Positions 1 through 10,281 are shown, counted from the stretch's first letter. The stretch: 64,000 bases of DNA from an uncultured Myxococcales bacterium (GCA_903929795.1 CAIYWC010000097.1:248001-312000); one strand, 5' to 3'. Program-made: numbers and translations. Notes: a model not told the origin generated them from the sequence alone.

Positions 1-707
1 CGCCTGCGACCGAGATTCCACCGGGGCTGGCGCCACTTGCGTCGATCCACGGGACTGCGGGCACGATGCCCGCGCAGCCGCACGACGCGTGGCTGTGGCT
101 GGCGGATCGCGGCCCGGATCTGAACCTGGACGCCGGGCGGCAGGCGCTGGCGGCGCTGGCGCCGGTGCTGACGCTCGCAGAGGACACGCAAGGCTTTGTC
201 TACCGCGATGGCCGCGATTTGACAGGCTTTATCGACGGCACGGAGAACCCTTCGCTGGAAGAGGCGCCCGGCGTCGCGCTCATCGCGGATGGCCCGGGCG
301 CAGGCGGATCGTTTGCGCTGGTGCAGCGCTGGCGCCACAATCTCACGCGTTTTCAAGCACTTTCGCAAGAGGAGCAGGAACGCACGATCGGCCGGACCAA
401 GCCCGACAGCGTGCAACTGCTGGATTTGCCGCCGACATCGCACGTCGCGCGCATGGTGGTGGAGACCGCCGCGGGCGAGCTGAAGATCTGGCGGCGCTCC
501 GTTCCGTGGGGCAAGGCGTCCGTCAACGGCTTGCAATTCATCGCTTTTTCCGCGGATCCGCAGCGGTTTGTCTTGATGCTCCAGCGGATGTACGGCGCGG
601 CGCCCGATGGCCTGGCCGATCGCATGCTGGAATTCTCGCAGCCGGAGACCGGCGCGCTGTATTTCGTGCCGTCGACCGAGGCGCTGCTGCGGTGGGTCAA
701 GGGCTGA
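1..707 (+). CDS. Dyp-type heme peroxidase (YfeX-like), 5' end outside window
   Basis: Heme peroxidase of the dye-decolourising family, cut by the left edge: the frame stays open from base 3 through an internal ATG at 66, and the residues before it still fit the family, so the true start lies upstream. Visible marks are the signature GFIDGTENP (the GxxDG heme-pocket motif with its catalytic Asp), the QRWRHN segment carrying the expected proximal heme His, and the conserved Arg in SHVARM. The C-terminus (ETGALYFVPS) is also typical. About 235 residues of a usual ~300 are present. The physiological substrate is unknown for most members. Family call is firm; no neighbour suggests a specific role. 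Confidence 0.9.
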   Translation, partial: PATEIPPGLAPLASIHGTAGTMPAQPHDAWLWLADRGPDLNLDAGRQALAALAPVLTLAEDTQGFVYRDGRDLTGFIDGTENPSLEEAPGVALIADGPGAGGSFALVQRWRHNLTRFQALSQEEQERTIGRTKPDSVQLLDLPPTSHVARMVVETAAGELKIWRRSVPWGKASVNGLQFIAFSADPQRFVLMLQRMYGAAPDGLADRMLEFSQPETGALYFVPSTEALLRWVKG

Positions 708-710
708 CGG

Positions 711-1820
711 CTACTGCGCCTTGGCCGTGACGACTTTCATCCGCCCGTCCGCCGTCGCTTCCACCACGACCGAGCCGTCCCACGCGGTCCCATACAGCGC
801 CTTTTGGATGCGCTGCGGGCGGAATTTCTCGCCCGCGAGGCCCACCGGGACGTCGATCTCCGGCCGCCGCCGCGTCATACCCGCCTCCAGCATGTCGACG
901 ATTTCCTTGCGCGGATGGCCGAATTTCCACGCCGACCAGGTCAGTTGCCGCGACGCTGGACCCATTGAAAACACGGCGATTTCTGGGCTCATCGCCGCAA
1001 CAAGCTCCGGCAGCGTGCCATTGATCGAGCCGTGGTGGCCCACCTGGTACACGTCCACGTTCAGCACATCCGTGCCCGCCGAGCGCTTGAGCAGGTCGCG
1101 AATCGCCGGCTCCTCCAGATCGCCGGTAAACAGCGCGGAACTCTTGCCAAAATCGACGCGCAGGACGACCGAATGGTTGTTGGCGTTCTGGAACGGCGTC
1201 TTGCCAAAACGCATTCCCGGCCAGCCGGGATCGCCGGCAACTTGGCCCCACAGCGCGTGAATTTGCGGATCGATGTTCGGACAACGGATCGGGTCGATGA
1301 TCGCGTCCGTCAACCCGTGGGGATCCGCAATGTCCTCCAGGTGGACTGCGCGGTAGTGCGTCGTCTCGGCGTGATCGCGGGCGAACTGCTGCAATTCGCC
1401 CTGACCCGCGCCGCCTGAGCCCTGCGTCATGCCGTTGTCGATGGCGTTTTGCACCGCGAAATGGCTGATCACCGCGGCCACGCCGCGCGTGTGATCGATG
1501 TGCGGGTGCGTCAGCGCGACCAGCGCCAGCGTGCGGTTCAGGTCCTTGCGCCGGGCGAAGAAGCCGTCCAGGTAGCTCACCAGCGCCTTGTCGGAGTCAA
1601 ACGCGTCGTCCTGTTCGCCGCCCGTGTCGATCAGCATCGCCGCGCAGGGAAATTCCAGCAGCACGCCAAGGCCTTGGCCAATGTCGATGAAGTGGATGCG
1701 CATCACGTCGTCGCGGTCCGACACGGCTGGCGGCGGCGCGCCTGGGGATTCGCGCACTTGCTGCGCGGCACAGGCAGATACGAGCGCCAGCGCGCCAAGC
1801 AAAAAGAACAAATGTTTCAT
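711..1820 (-). CDS. ComEC/Rec2-like metallo-beta-lactamase-fold hydrolase, lipoprotein
   Basis: 369 residues. The N-terminus is a lipoprotein signal (MKHLFFLLGALALVSAC), placing the enzyme on a membrane facing the periplasm. The body is a metallo-beta-lactamase fold like the C-terminal domain of ComEC: FIDIGQG near residue 45, LIDTGG, the metal-binding THPHIDHTRG, NNHSVVLR, GDLE and VGHHGS. It is a stand-alone hydrolase without ComEC membrane segments, probably acting on a phosphoester or nucleic acid; the substrate cannot be read from sequence. It converges with the peroxidase gene (3 bp gap) and lies just downstream of the transglutaminase-like gene on the same strand. Confidence 0.85.
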   Translation of the reverse strand: MKHLFFLLGALALVSACAAQQVRESPGAPPPAVSDRDDVMRIHFIDIGQGLGVLLEFPCAAMLIDTGGEQDDAFDSDKALVSYLDGFFARRKDLNRTLALVALTHPHIDHTRGVAAVISHFAVQNAIDNGMTQGSGGAGQGELQQFARDHAETTHYRAVHLEDIADPHGLTDAIIDPIRCPNIDPQIHALWGQVAGDPGWPGMRFGKTPFQNANNHSVVLRVDFGKSSALFTGDLEEPAIRDLLKRSAGTDVLNVDVYQVGHHGSINGTLPELVAAMSPEIAVFSMGPASRQLTWSAWKFGHPRKEIVDMLEAGMTRRRPEIDVPVGLAGEKFRPQRIQKALYGTAWDGSVVVEATADGRMKVVTAKAQ

Positions 1821-1838
1821 GGTGTCCTGTGGAAGTGA

Positions 1839-2696
1839 CTACTCGTCTTCCCGCGCGTAGAACCAGCGACGTTCCGGCTCAAAACTGTCCAACGGCCCCC
1901 AGACGTCCTGCGCGGCGTCGAGGATCCAGACCTGGCCGCCACCGTCGGTCCAGCGCACCCAGGCGTGGCTGTACTGGCGCGGCACGTACTTGCGGTCGAT
2001 CGAGACATGGCCTTCCGCCCAGCCTTCGTCGACCAGGCGCTCCAACAGCGCGCCCAGCAGGCAGACCTGGTGGCGACAGACGCCGCCGTGGCGCCGCAAG
2101 TACACGTCCAGCCGCACTTTGTCGTCCGGACCCAGCGTGTGCTCCTGCGCGACCTGGGCGACGACGTGGCGGTCAAAGGGCAGCAAGCGGCTCACCAGCG
2201 CGCGCGCGAGCGTGGCGACGTGCAGGCCGACATACCGCTGCACGGCGCGCTTGCGGCCGGTCGTGATGTGCTGCCAGGGCCACATCGGTGCCTGTTTTTG
2301 CAGCTCCCGTAGCCAGTTGCGGTACACGTTGTCCAACAGCCCGGCGCGCGCCATGTCCACCACGATGGCCTCGCGCGGCTTGCGGCCGATGTACACGCCG
2401 CCGTCGATGCGGCTGTCGCGGCCGATGATCGGCCGGCCGAGGTAGCGGCCGTACGGCGTGCTCGGGTCCGTGCCCGATGGCGGCTCAAAGCCGGCATTGC
2501 TGCCCAAGCGCGCCATGACATGCGCTGTGTTGCCAGCTTGTGCGCTCCAGCCGTTGCTCAGCGACTCGACGATGACTTCGGTCTCCAGCGCCGCTGCTGA
2601 GGCGTCCTCCGCATGCACCGCGCCCGAATCGCCGCCGCCGCGGGACTCCGGTTCCAGTCGATCGAGATTGACGCCAGTGGGCCAGCTCATGCCCAT
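1839..2696 (-). CDS. Transglutaminase-like (papain-fold) protein
   Basis: A papain/transglutaminase-like fold is suggested by a Cys-His-Asp triad in order in the last third: Cys in GGVCRHQ, His in YSHAWVRW, and Asp in WILDAAQD. A basic stretch (TTGRKRAVQRYVGLH) precedes it. The N-terminal half is low-complexity and not recognised. The frame is open up to 2816, but a start there would overlap the start of the divergent exbB-like gene, so I prefer the Met at 2696 (alternative 2690), which leaves a ~118 bp divergent promoter region. Such domains act as peptidases or acyltransferases; substrate unknown. Confidence 0.65.
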   Translation of the reverse strand: MGMSWPTGVNLDRLEPESRGGGDSGAVHAEDASAAALETEVIVESLSNGWSAQAGNTAHVMARLGSNAGFEPPSGTDPSTPYGRYLGRPIIGRDSRIDGGVYIGRKPREAIVVDMARAGLLDNVYRNWLRELQKQAPMWPWQHITTGRKRAVQRYVGLHVATLARALVSRLLPFDRHVVAQVAQEHTLGPDDKVRLDVYLRRHGGVCRHQVCLLGALLERLVDEGWAEGHVSIDRKYVPRQYSHAWVRWTDGGGQVWILDAAQDVWGPLDSFEPERRWFYAREDE

Positions 2697-2814
2697 CAGC
2701 GTAACCGCCCCGCGCCCGCGCGCAAGCTGCGATCGCTGCGACTTCTGCGTGACGGCCGGTTTTTGCCGTGAACGCAGTTGCACGCGATCGCACAACGTCA
2801 TAGCCTTACGGGCC

Positions 2815-3546
2815 ATGAATGCTCTCGCTCACACATTTCTTCTCGCTCCCACCCACCTCTTCGGCCAGGTCGAAATGGATCCCCTGCAGGCGGCGCTGCA
2901 ATCGCGCGGCATGGTGCTGGTGACCCTGATCGTGCTGGTCGGCTTGTCGGTGCTGACGTGGATCATCATTGGCAGCCGGTTTGTCGCGCTGCGGGCGCTC
3001 AAGCGCGATGTGGCGCAATTCCGCACGGAATTCGCGAAGTTTCCGGACGTCAAAGCGGCGCAGGAGGCGCTGGGCAAGCGGTTCGTGCGGCTGCCGCACG
3101 TGCGGATGCTGCACGCTTTGCTCAAGGAAATTCACGCGTTGGAGCAGCAGGGCCCGATGGGCGAAGAAGACATCGACACGCTGGAACGTTCCATGCGCCG
3201 TACGACCGAGCCGCTTGTCGATGAGCTGGAATCCGGCCTGTCGCTGCTGGGCACCGTGGCGTCGTCTGCGCCGTTCATCGGCCTTTTTGGCACCGTCTGG
3301 GGCATCATGGGCGCGTTTGGTGGCTTGGCGGACACCGGTTCCGTGCTGCAGACCGTCGCGCCGCACATCGCACAGGCGCTCGTGGCGACCGCGGTGGGCT
3401 TGCTGGCGGCGATTCCCGCGGCGATGGCGTACAATGGCCTGGGCCGGATGGCCAAACGGCTGGTCACGGATCTCGACGGCTTTGGCCTGGAGCTGCTGAA
3501 CCTGGTCCGCCGGCAGCAGGTCCGCGTGCCCGTCCTGCCGATCTAG
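2815..3546 (+). CDS. MotA/TolQ/ExbB family proton channel protein
   Basis: 243 residues. Inner-membrane subunit of a proton-driven energy transducer. Membrane segments appear near residues 31-53 (LVTLIVLVGLSVLTWIIIG), 145-170 (APFIGLFGTVWGIMGAFGGL) and 180-200 (IAQALVATAVGLLAAIPAAMAY). The APFIGLFGTVWG and ALVATAVGLLAAIPA blocks are diagnostic of the ExbB/TolQ family. A second possible start is Met at 2875. It is followed 18 bp later by the ExbD gene and then a TonB/TolA-like gene, so the three form one operon. TolQ and ExbB roles cannot be separated here; no tolB, pal or TonB-dependent receptor is in the window. Confidence 0.92.
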   Translation: MNALAHTFLLAPTHLFGQVEMDPLQAALQSRGMVLVTLIVLVGLSVLTWIIIGSRFVALRALKRDVAQFRTEFAKFPDVKAAQEALGKRFVRLPHVRMLHALLKEIHALEQQGPMGEEDIDTLERSMRRTTEPLVDELESGLSLLGTVASSAPFIGLFGTVWGIMGAFGGLADTGSVLQTVAPHIAQALVATAVGLLAAIPAAMAYNGLGRMAKRLVTDLDGFGLELLNLVRRQQVRVPVLPI

Positions 3547-3564
3547 CCCGAACGGAGTTCACGC

Positions 3565-4131
3565 ATGGGCATGTCCATGGGAAAAGCGAGCGGCCGCGGG
3601 CGGGTAGCGCAATCGACGCTGGCGGAAATCAACGTCACGCCGCTGGTCGACGTGATGCTGGTGCTGCTGGTGATCTTCATGGTCGCGTCCGCCGTGGAGA
3701 CAAGCCGCATCGCCCGGGAAGCGGAAACGCTGCGGCAAACGGTGACGGAAGAGGCTGCGGCGGCGCAAAAGGACGAGCTGCAGGTGCCGGTGGACCTGCC
3801 GCGGGTCAGCGCGGAAAAGTCGGCGCAGAGCCTGAAGTCGGGCAAGCCGGTGATTTCCATCGACGCCGGCAAGCACGTCTACCTGGACACGACGCAGCTG
3901 ATCGATTGCCACGCGCTGTCGGTGGACGCGTGCCTGGACGGCTTTGAGGTCGCGCTGCACAAGCAGCCCCGGGCGCAGGGCCTGCGCGACGCGAACCTGC
4001 GCGCGGATCGCCACTTGGATTACGGCCTCGTGCTCGCGTTCATGTCGCGGCTGCGCAAGGCGGGCATCGAGCACTTTGGCCTGATTGCGGAAGAGCCGGG
4101 CACGGTCCAGCCGGCGTCGCAGCAGAAATAG
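3565..4131 (+). CDS. ExbD/TolR family biopolymer transport protein with a periplasmic Cys pair
   Basis: 188 residues. Partner of the upstream ExbB/TolQ-like channel. A short basic cytoplasmic tail is followed by one membrane segment (residues about 26-43) carrying the family's essential Asp29 in VTPLVDVMLVLL. The periplasmic domain runs to the end. Unusual: after the predicted TM there is a Lys/Glu/Gln-rich helix and then a strand region with Cys115 and Cys123 eight residues apart (QLIDCHALSVDACLDG), which could form a disulfide; most ExbD/TolR proteins lack this. The downstream gene starts within 15 bp, so translation is probably coupled. Confidence 0.92.
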   Translation: MGMSMGKASGRGRVAQSTLAEINVTPLVDVMLVLLVIFMVASAVETSRIAREAETLRQTVTEEAAAAQKDELQVPVDLPRVSAEKSAQSLKSGKPVISIDAGKHVYLDTTQLIDCHALSVDACLDGFEVALHKQPRAQGLRDANLRADRHLDYGLVLAFMSRLRKAGIEHFGLIAEEPGTVQPASQQK

Positions 4132-4143
4132 TTGGAGGTTCTG

Positions 4144-5031
4144 GTGGCGCAGGCGGTGGTTCACACGGGGCATACCGGCATCGAGACGGGTGACGTCGTG
4201 ATCGGTGTGACCGTGGCGCTGCTGGTCCACGTGCTGCTGGGCCTGGGCCTGTGGATGGCGCCGATGGGCGCGCCCGAGCGCCAGGCGGCGGCGAACCCGG
4301 ATGACGGCTGCGCTTCGGTCGTGAGCCCGTCCTGCGTGGGCGCCAAGCAGCTGAAATCCGCGCCGCAGCAAGCCCAGCCAGACGAGGTGGTGGCGGACCG
4401 GCGCTGCCCGGATCCGATTCGCCGGCTGCAGCGGCGCGAGCACGAGCCGGCGCCGTCGATCGCTGTGGACATTCTGCAGGCGCAGCTGGTGGCGGCGGAA
4501 GGTGTGCCCAACGGCGTGGAAAAGAACGACGTGGGCCAAAAGCCGGGGACGGGCGGCGCGGCGGCGGCCAAGCCCAAAGTGACGGAGAGCTTTTTTGGCG
4601 ATTCCAAGCTGGGCGACATGATCAAGCAGGAAGACCAGGGCGGGGAAGCGCGCAAAAAAAAGTTGGGTGATCTCATAGGCTTGAAAGACGGGCAAAAAGA
4701 TGGGCAGGGCAACGTCAACCAGACTGGCTCGGTCTATTGGCGCGAGGTCGGTCAGACGGTCAAGGCGCATTTTGAGCTGCCGCCGTCGGTGCCGGTGTGG
4801 GAGCGCTCTGGCCTGCGCGCCAAGGTACGCATCACGCGGATGACGATCACCGGCAGCATCCTGACGTGGACCTGGGAAAAGAAGAGTGGAAACGATGAGT
4901 TCGATAAGGCCGTCGCGTCCTTGATCACCAGCTACAAGTCCGGAATGCGCTCGCTGCCGACGCCGTCCAGCGACGCGCTGGCGGAGATCAACTCGCGTGG
5001 CGGCGTCATCGAATTGCGCGGCGGTCATTGA
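4144..5031 (+). CDS. TonB/TolA-like periplasm-spanning protein
   Basis: 295 residues from a GTG start. The start is chosen because GGAGGT at 4134-4139 lies just upstream; a TTG at 4132 is the alternative. One N-terminal membrane helix (DVVIGVTVALLVHVLLGLGL) is followed by a long polar linker with KKKLGDLIGLKDGQKDGQ, and a C-terminal domain from about residue 195 (YWREVGQTVKAHFELP...) resembling the TonB/TolA C-terminal fold that contacts outer-membrane partners. The linker start holds two Cys nine residues apart (GCASVVSPSC). With the two preceding genes it makes a complete energy-transduction trio. TonB versus TolA cannot be decided. Confidence 0.75.
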   Translation: MAQAVVHTGHTGIETGDVVIGVTVALLVHVLLGLGLWMAPMGAPERQAAANPDDGCASVVSPSCVGAKQLKSAPQQAQPDEVVADRRCPDPIRRLQRREHEPAPSIAVDILQAQLVAAEGVPNGVEKNDVGQKPGTGGAAAAKPKVTESFFGDSKLGDMIKQEDQGGEARKKKLGDLIGLKDGQKDGQGNVNQTGSVYWREVGQTVKAHFELPPSVPVWERSGLRAKVRITRMTITGSILTWTWEKKSGNDEFDKAVASLITSYKSGMRSLPTPSSDALAEINSRGGVIELRGGH

Positions 5032-5074
5032 CGCCGGGCGGGCAGGGCTGACGGTGCAGGAAGCGCAGGCCAAC

Positions 5075-6826
<1,752 letters not shown>

Positions 6827-6888
6827 GCACCAAAAATCGCAACAAACACAGATGGTTGACCGGCCGCAGCTGCCTTCGCCCGTCATGG

Positions 6889-6911
6889 CCTGTCGGAGAT
6901 CGTCCGACAGG
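6889..6911. terminator. Perfect inverted repeat in convergent gap, possible terminator
   Basis: CCTGTCGGA and TCCGACAGG are separated by GATCG, giving a 9 bp perfect stem with a 5-base loop between the convergent response-regulator and OmpA-like genes. There is no T-tract on either side, so intrinsic termination is uncertain; a protein-binding palindrome is the alternative. Nothing else recognisable lies in 6827-7092. Confidence 0.4.
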
Positions 6912-7092
6912 CACCGCGAGCCAATGCCGATCCACGAGGCGACTCACTTGGATAAACAGCCACTTGCGCCCGGCTCGCGCCCAGACGGGCGCAACGCGCG
7001 CCCTGAGCTGTCCGGATCACGCCGCCGTTTTGCCCCGCGAGCGCGCCGCCAGACGGGAGCGTTCCGAAATCAGATCGCACCAAGCCTAGCGA

Positions 7093-8580
7093 TTACAGCA
7101 GCTTGAACTCGATGCGGCGGTTCTTCGCTTGGCCGGCCTTCTTGGCGTTATCGGCGATCGGCTTTTCATCGCCGTATCCCACCGCGACGATGCGCGCGGC
7201 GTCGATGCCTTTCTCCACAAGATACGCCTTGACCGCGTCCGCGCGCTCCTGGCTCAGCTTCTTGTTGGCGGCCGCATCGCCGGAATTGTCCGTATGTCCG
7301 GACACTTCCACTTTGACCTCCGGGTACTCCTTCATCAGCGTCACCGCGTTGTCCAGCACCTTGAACGACGGCTTCTTGATGGAAGCCTTGCCGGTGTCAA
7401 ACACGATGCCCTTGATCGCGCCGGAGAAGCTCTTGGCCAGCTTGCTTGGCAGCTGGTCGGGGCAGCCGTCGCTGTCTTCGAAGCCGTTCTTGGTCTCGGG
7501 CTCGCTGGGGCACTTGTCGTCCTTGTCCGGGATGCCGTCCTTGTCCTGGTCGGGCAGCTGGTCGGGGCAGCCGTCTTCGTCCTGGTAGCCGTTCTTGGTC
7601 TCCGGCTGGTCGGGGCACTTGTCTTTGTCGTCCGGAATGCCGTCGTTGTCCTTGTCCAACACGTCCGGGCAGCCGTCCTCGTCCTGGAAGCCGTTGACGG
7701 TCTCAGGCTCGTTGGGGCACTTGTCCTTGTCGTTCGGGATGCCGTCCTTGTCGTCGTCGCCGGCGTCGGGGCACCCGTCTTCGTCCAGGTAGCCGTTCTT
7801 GGTCTCGGGCTCGTTGGGGCACTTGTCCTTGTCGTCCGGGATGCCGTCGGCGTCGTTGTCCGGATCCGGGCAGCCATCCTCGTCCTGGAAGCCGTCGCGG
7901 TCCTCGGGGTCGTTGGGGCATTTGTCGTGGTCGTCGTCGATGCCGTCCTTGTCGCTGTCGCCGGCGGTGGTGCCGAGGCGGACGTAGAAACCGGCCATGG
8001 CTTCCCAGTCGGTCTGCAGCGCAGACGTCAACTTCACGGAGTCATAGCCGGGAATGACGAGCATCCGGCCGTCGACGCGCGCGCCGAAGCGGCGGTGGAA
8101 ATCCCAACGCGCGCCGATGCCAAACACCGTGTCCGTGTCGAAATCCTTGACCTGGTGGCCTACGGCTTTCAGCACGCCTTCGGAGCCAAGGCCCACGGTC
8201 AGAAATGGCCGCACCGGGAAGTCGATCGGCAGCGAGGCGATGACCTGGCCGCGGATGCCGAGCACCGGATCGCTGGTGGAGGTGACGCTGCGCAAGTGCG
8301 AAAACGAGTACTTGAACTCGCCTTCCACGCCGAGCCAGCTGAAGATGTTGAAGCTGGCGCGCGCGCCGATCAGCCCGGCATTGCTCGCCGTGTCAGCGAC
8401 GAACTGCGGCTTGGTATCGCCCAATTCCGTGTTGTGGCTCAGCCAGTTGTAGCCGCCGAACACGCCGATGTCCGTCTCAAAGGCTTCCTGGGCCCAAGCG
8501 GAAGCGCTGGTCAGCAAGACAATCGCCGAAAAAAATGTTGGGATCCCAATGGTTGAGCGACCGATTCTGTGAAAATTCAT
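7093..8580 (-). CDS. OmpA-family outer-membrane protein with thrombospondin type 3 repeats
   Basis: 495 residues from Met 8580, which has GAGGG 5 bases upstream and gives a clean signal peptide (ending SASAWAQ); the frame extends further but without signal logic. Residues about 30-215 look like an 8-strand-type barrel (FGGYNWLSHNTEL...). Then come five Asp-rich, calcium-binding thrombospondin type 3 repeats (DKDGIPDDKDKCPNEPE type). The C-terminal OmpA domain binds peptidoglycan (VSGHTDNSGDAAANKKLSQERA, NRRIEFKLL). It is anchored in the outer membrane and ties it to the wall. Divergent from the ParA gene by 181 bp. Confidence 0.93.
   Translation of the reverse strand: MNFHRIGRSTIGIPTFFSAIVLLTSASAWAQEAFETDIGVFGGYNWLSHNTELGDTKPQFVADTASNAGLIGARASFNIFSWLGVEGEFKYSFSHLRSVTSTSDPVLGIRGQVIASLPIDFPVRPFLTVGLGSEGVLKAVGHQVKDFDTDTVFGIGARWDFHRRFGARVDGRMLVIPGYDSVKLTSALQTDWEAMAGFYVRLGTTAGDSDKDGIDDDHDKCPNDPEDRDGFQDEDGCPDPDNDADGIPDDKDKCPNEPETKNGYLDEDGCPDAGDDDKDGIPNDKDKCPNEPETVNGFQDEDGCPDVLDKDNDGIPDDKDKCPDQPETKNGYQDEDGCPDQLPDQDKDGIPDKDDKCPSEPETKNGFEDSDGCPDQLPSKLAKSFSGAIKGIVFDTGKASIKKPSFKVLDNAVTLMKEYPEVKVEVSGHTDNSGDAAANKKLSQERADAVKAYLVEKGIDAARIVAVGYGDEKPIADNAKKAGQAKNRRIEFKLL
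7447..7960 (-). repeat. Five thrombospondin type 3 repeat units within the OmpA-like gene
   Basis: Direct repeats of roughly 100 bp at the DNA level, coding for units of the form D-x-D-G-I-P-D-x-x-D-x-C-P-x-x-P-E followed by G-F/Y-x-D-x-D-G-C-P-D. They are conserved enough in DNA to allow recombination-driven length change. Confidence 0.9.
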
Positions 8581-8761
8581 CCGCACCCTCGTCAAAAAAG
8601 CCAATGCGCGATGGCGACGCGCAGCCGCAATGTTGCATTGCGTCAAGGTGGATGCAAGTCCCGGCGAAAATTCGCGGGCGCAAAGACGCGCAAAAGTTGA
8701 CGATAGTTCGCGACGATCGATGCTCTCGTCTGACGCGGTGCGTCACCGGATGGAGGTCAAG

Positions 8762-9637
8762 ATGTCGGTCATGAGTGCGGTCGTTCACGGAATCAGTCAG
8801 CAATTACAGCAACATATGCGCCAGTCGCCGATCCCTGTCCAGGGCTCCGGACGCGCACGCGTGATCGCGGTTGCCGCGCAAAAAGGCGGCGTTGGCAAGA
8901 CGACGAGCGCGGTCAACCTGGCGGTCGCACTTTCGCAAGTGCATGGTCTGTCGACGCTTTTGGTCGATCTGGACAACCAGGGCCACGTCGCGTCCAGCCT
9001 GCGCGCGCACGTCAAAGGCGTCGCGGCGCAGACGGTCTCCGGCGCGCTGCTGATGCCCGGGGCGGAGTTGGACCTGCGGCCGGCGATCGTGGCGACCAAC
9101 CTCGATCGGCTGTGGCTGACCGGCGCGGACAAGCAGCTGGGTGCGGCGGAAGCGCAGCTGGCGACCCGTTTGGGCCGCGAGATGCTGCTGACCCGGGCGC
9201 TGCGCGCGAGCCGCCAGCAGTTTGACGCGATCGTGCTGGATTGCCCGCCGAACCTCGGGCTGCTGACGCTGAACGCGCTGCTGGCCGCCGACCACGTGCT
9301 GGTGCCGTGCGATCTGAGCGTGCTGGCGCTGGAGGGCGTAGACGATTTGATGAATACGATCGGGCAGTTGGAGATGACGTTTGGCCGAGCGCCGCAGATT
9401 CTCGGGCTGCTGCACACGCGCGTGGACAAGCGCAACCACAAGCAGAATGCCGCGATCCGGCGCGCCGTCGCGCAGCGCTATGCGGGCCTGGCGATGGAGA
9501 CCGAGATTGCCGTCAACACGTCGCTGCCGACGGCGCAACTTGGCGGAACTTCAGTGTTTGCCTGTGCGCCGGACTCGACGGGCGCGCGGGATTACGCAGC
9601 GCTTGCGGCGGAAGTCCACGCGCGGGTCTTTGCCTGA
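8762..9637 (+). CDS. ParA/Soj-family ATPase, orphan
   Basis: 291 residues from Met 8762, chosen because GGAGG sits 5 bases upstream; the frame is open further back. Deviant Walker A at residues 41-48 (KGGVGKTT), Walker A' LLVDLDNQGH, and Walker B AIVLDCPPNLG identify a ParA/MinD-type ATPase that dimerises on ATP and usually binds DNA non-specifically or a membrane. The first ~30 residues are an extra tail rich in Gln and Val. No parB or parS-like site is visible next to it, so it is either chromosomal Soj away from its partner or a positioning ATPase for another cargo. The 3' end converges with the CdnL gene (10 bp). Confidence 0.88.
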   Translation: MSVMSAVVHGISQQLQQHMRQSPIPVQGSGRARVIAVAAQKGGVGKTTSAVNLAVALSQVHGLSTLLVDLDNQGHVASSLRAHVKGVAAQTVSGALLMPGAELDLRPAIVATNLDRLWLTGADKQLGAAEAQLATRLGREMLLTRALRASRQQFDAIVLDCPPNLGLLTLNALLAADHVLVPCDLSVLALEGVDDLMNTIGQLEMTFGRAPQILGLLHTRVDKRNHKQNAAIRRAVAQRYAGLAMETEIAVNTSLPTAQLGGTSVFACAPDSTGARDYAALAAEVHARVFA

Positions 9638-9647
9638 CGGGCCGAAA

Positions 9648-10163
9648 TCAGTCGGTCGCGCTTTCCGCGACGACGCCGGGAATCGTGAAAATCGCGTCCA
9701 ATTCCTGAGCGATATCACCCTCTTCCGTCGCGCGCGCCACCGACAATTCCTTGACCAAAAGCGTGCGCGCCTGATCGAGCATCTTGCGCTCACCAAACGA
9801 CAGCGCCTTTGTGGACTTGAGCAGGCTCAGGTCGCGCAGCACTTCCGCGATGTCGAAGATCGAGCCGTTGTTGAGCTTTTCCACGTAGGAACGGTAGCGG
9901 CGGTTCCAGGTCTGGTGCGAGACCTGCATGGAGCGGTCTTTCAGCATCCGGTAGATGCGGTCGACCTCCATATTGCCAATCACCTTGCGCAGGCCCACGG
10001 AGTGCACTTTCGAGACGGGAATCATGATTTTACGATTGGTATTCAGGACGTTGAGCATGTACAGAACTTCGGTGTTGCCCGAGATCTGCTTGGACTCAAT
10101 GCCCGTGATTTCCGTCACGCCTTGGCCGGGATAGACAGCGCGATCGCCGATCTTGAACATCAT
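9648..10163 (-). CDS. cdnL: CarD/CdnL-type RNA polymerase-binding transcription regulator
   Basis: 171 residues. Start at 10163 with GGAGG 5 bases upstream. The N-terminal Tudor-like RNA polymerase-interaction domain (MFKIGDRAVYPGQGVTEI) and the helical C-terminal domain (WNRRYRSYVEKLNNG, LSFGERKMLDQARTLL) match the CdnL/CarD family, which binds the polymerase beta subunit and stabilises open complexes at rRNA and other promoters. Length is close to the ~164 residues of the Myxococcus protein. A likely promoter is listed upstream. Whether it is the essential CdnL or a paralogue cannot be told from one window. Confidence 0.93.
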   Translation of the reverse strand: MMFKIGDRAVYPGQGVTEITGIESKQISGNTEVLYMLNVLNTNRKIMIPVSKVHSVGLRKVIGNMEVDRIYRMLKDRSMQVSHQTWNRRYRSYVEKLNNGSIFDIAEVLRDLSLLKSTKALSFGERKMLDQARTLLVKELSVARATEEGDIAQELDAIFTIPGVVAESATD

Positions 10164-10281
10164 GACAGCCTCCGCGGGAGATCGATGCGTGTGCATCGGT
10201 CGTGGCAAGGGCCGCAGGCTTAAGGCGCGCGGCGTCTGGGGCAGTCTGACGGAATCAATGCATGCCGTCAGGCCGTCCCTG

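Noticed and set aside
6940-7085. Possible sixth copy of the dispersed repeat
   Set aside because: It has GTTCCGAAATC and CACCAAGCC near the right positions, but the other blocks are missing or out of order; not convincing by eye.
7447-7960. Regularly spaced DNA repeats resembling a CRISPR array
   Set aside because: They are in-frame thrombospondin type 3 repeats of a protein gene; units differ in length and there are no unique spacers or cas genes.
8762-9637. Chromosome partition locus (parABS)
   Set aside because: ParA is clear but no ParB gene or parS-like palindrome cluster lies next to it.
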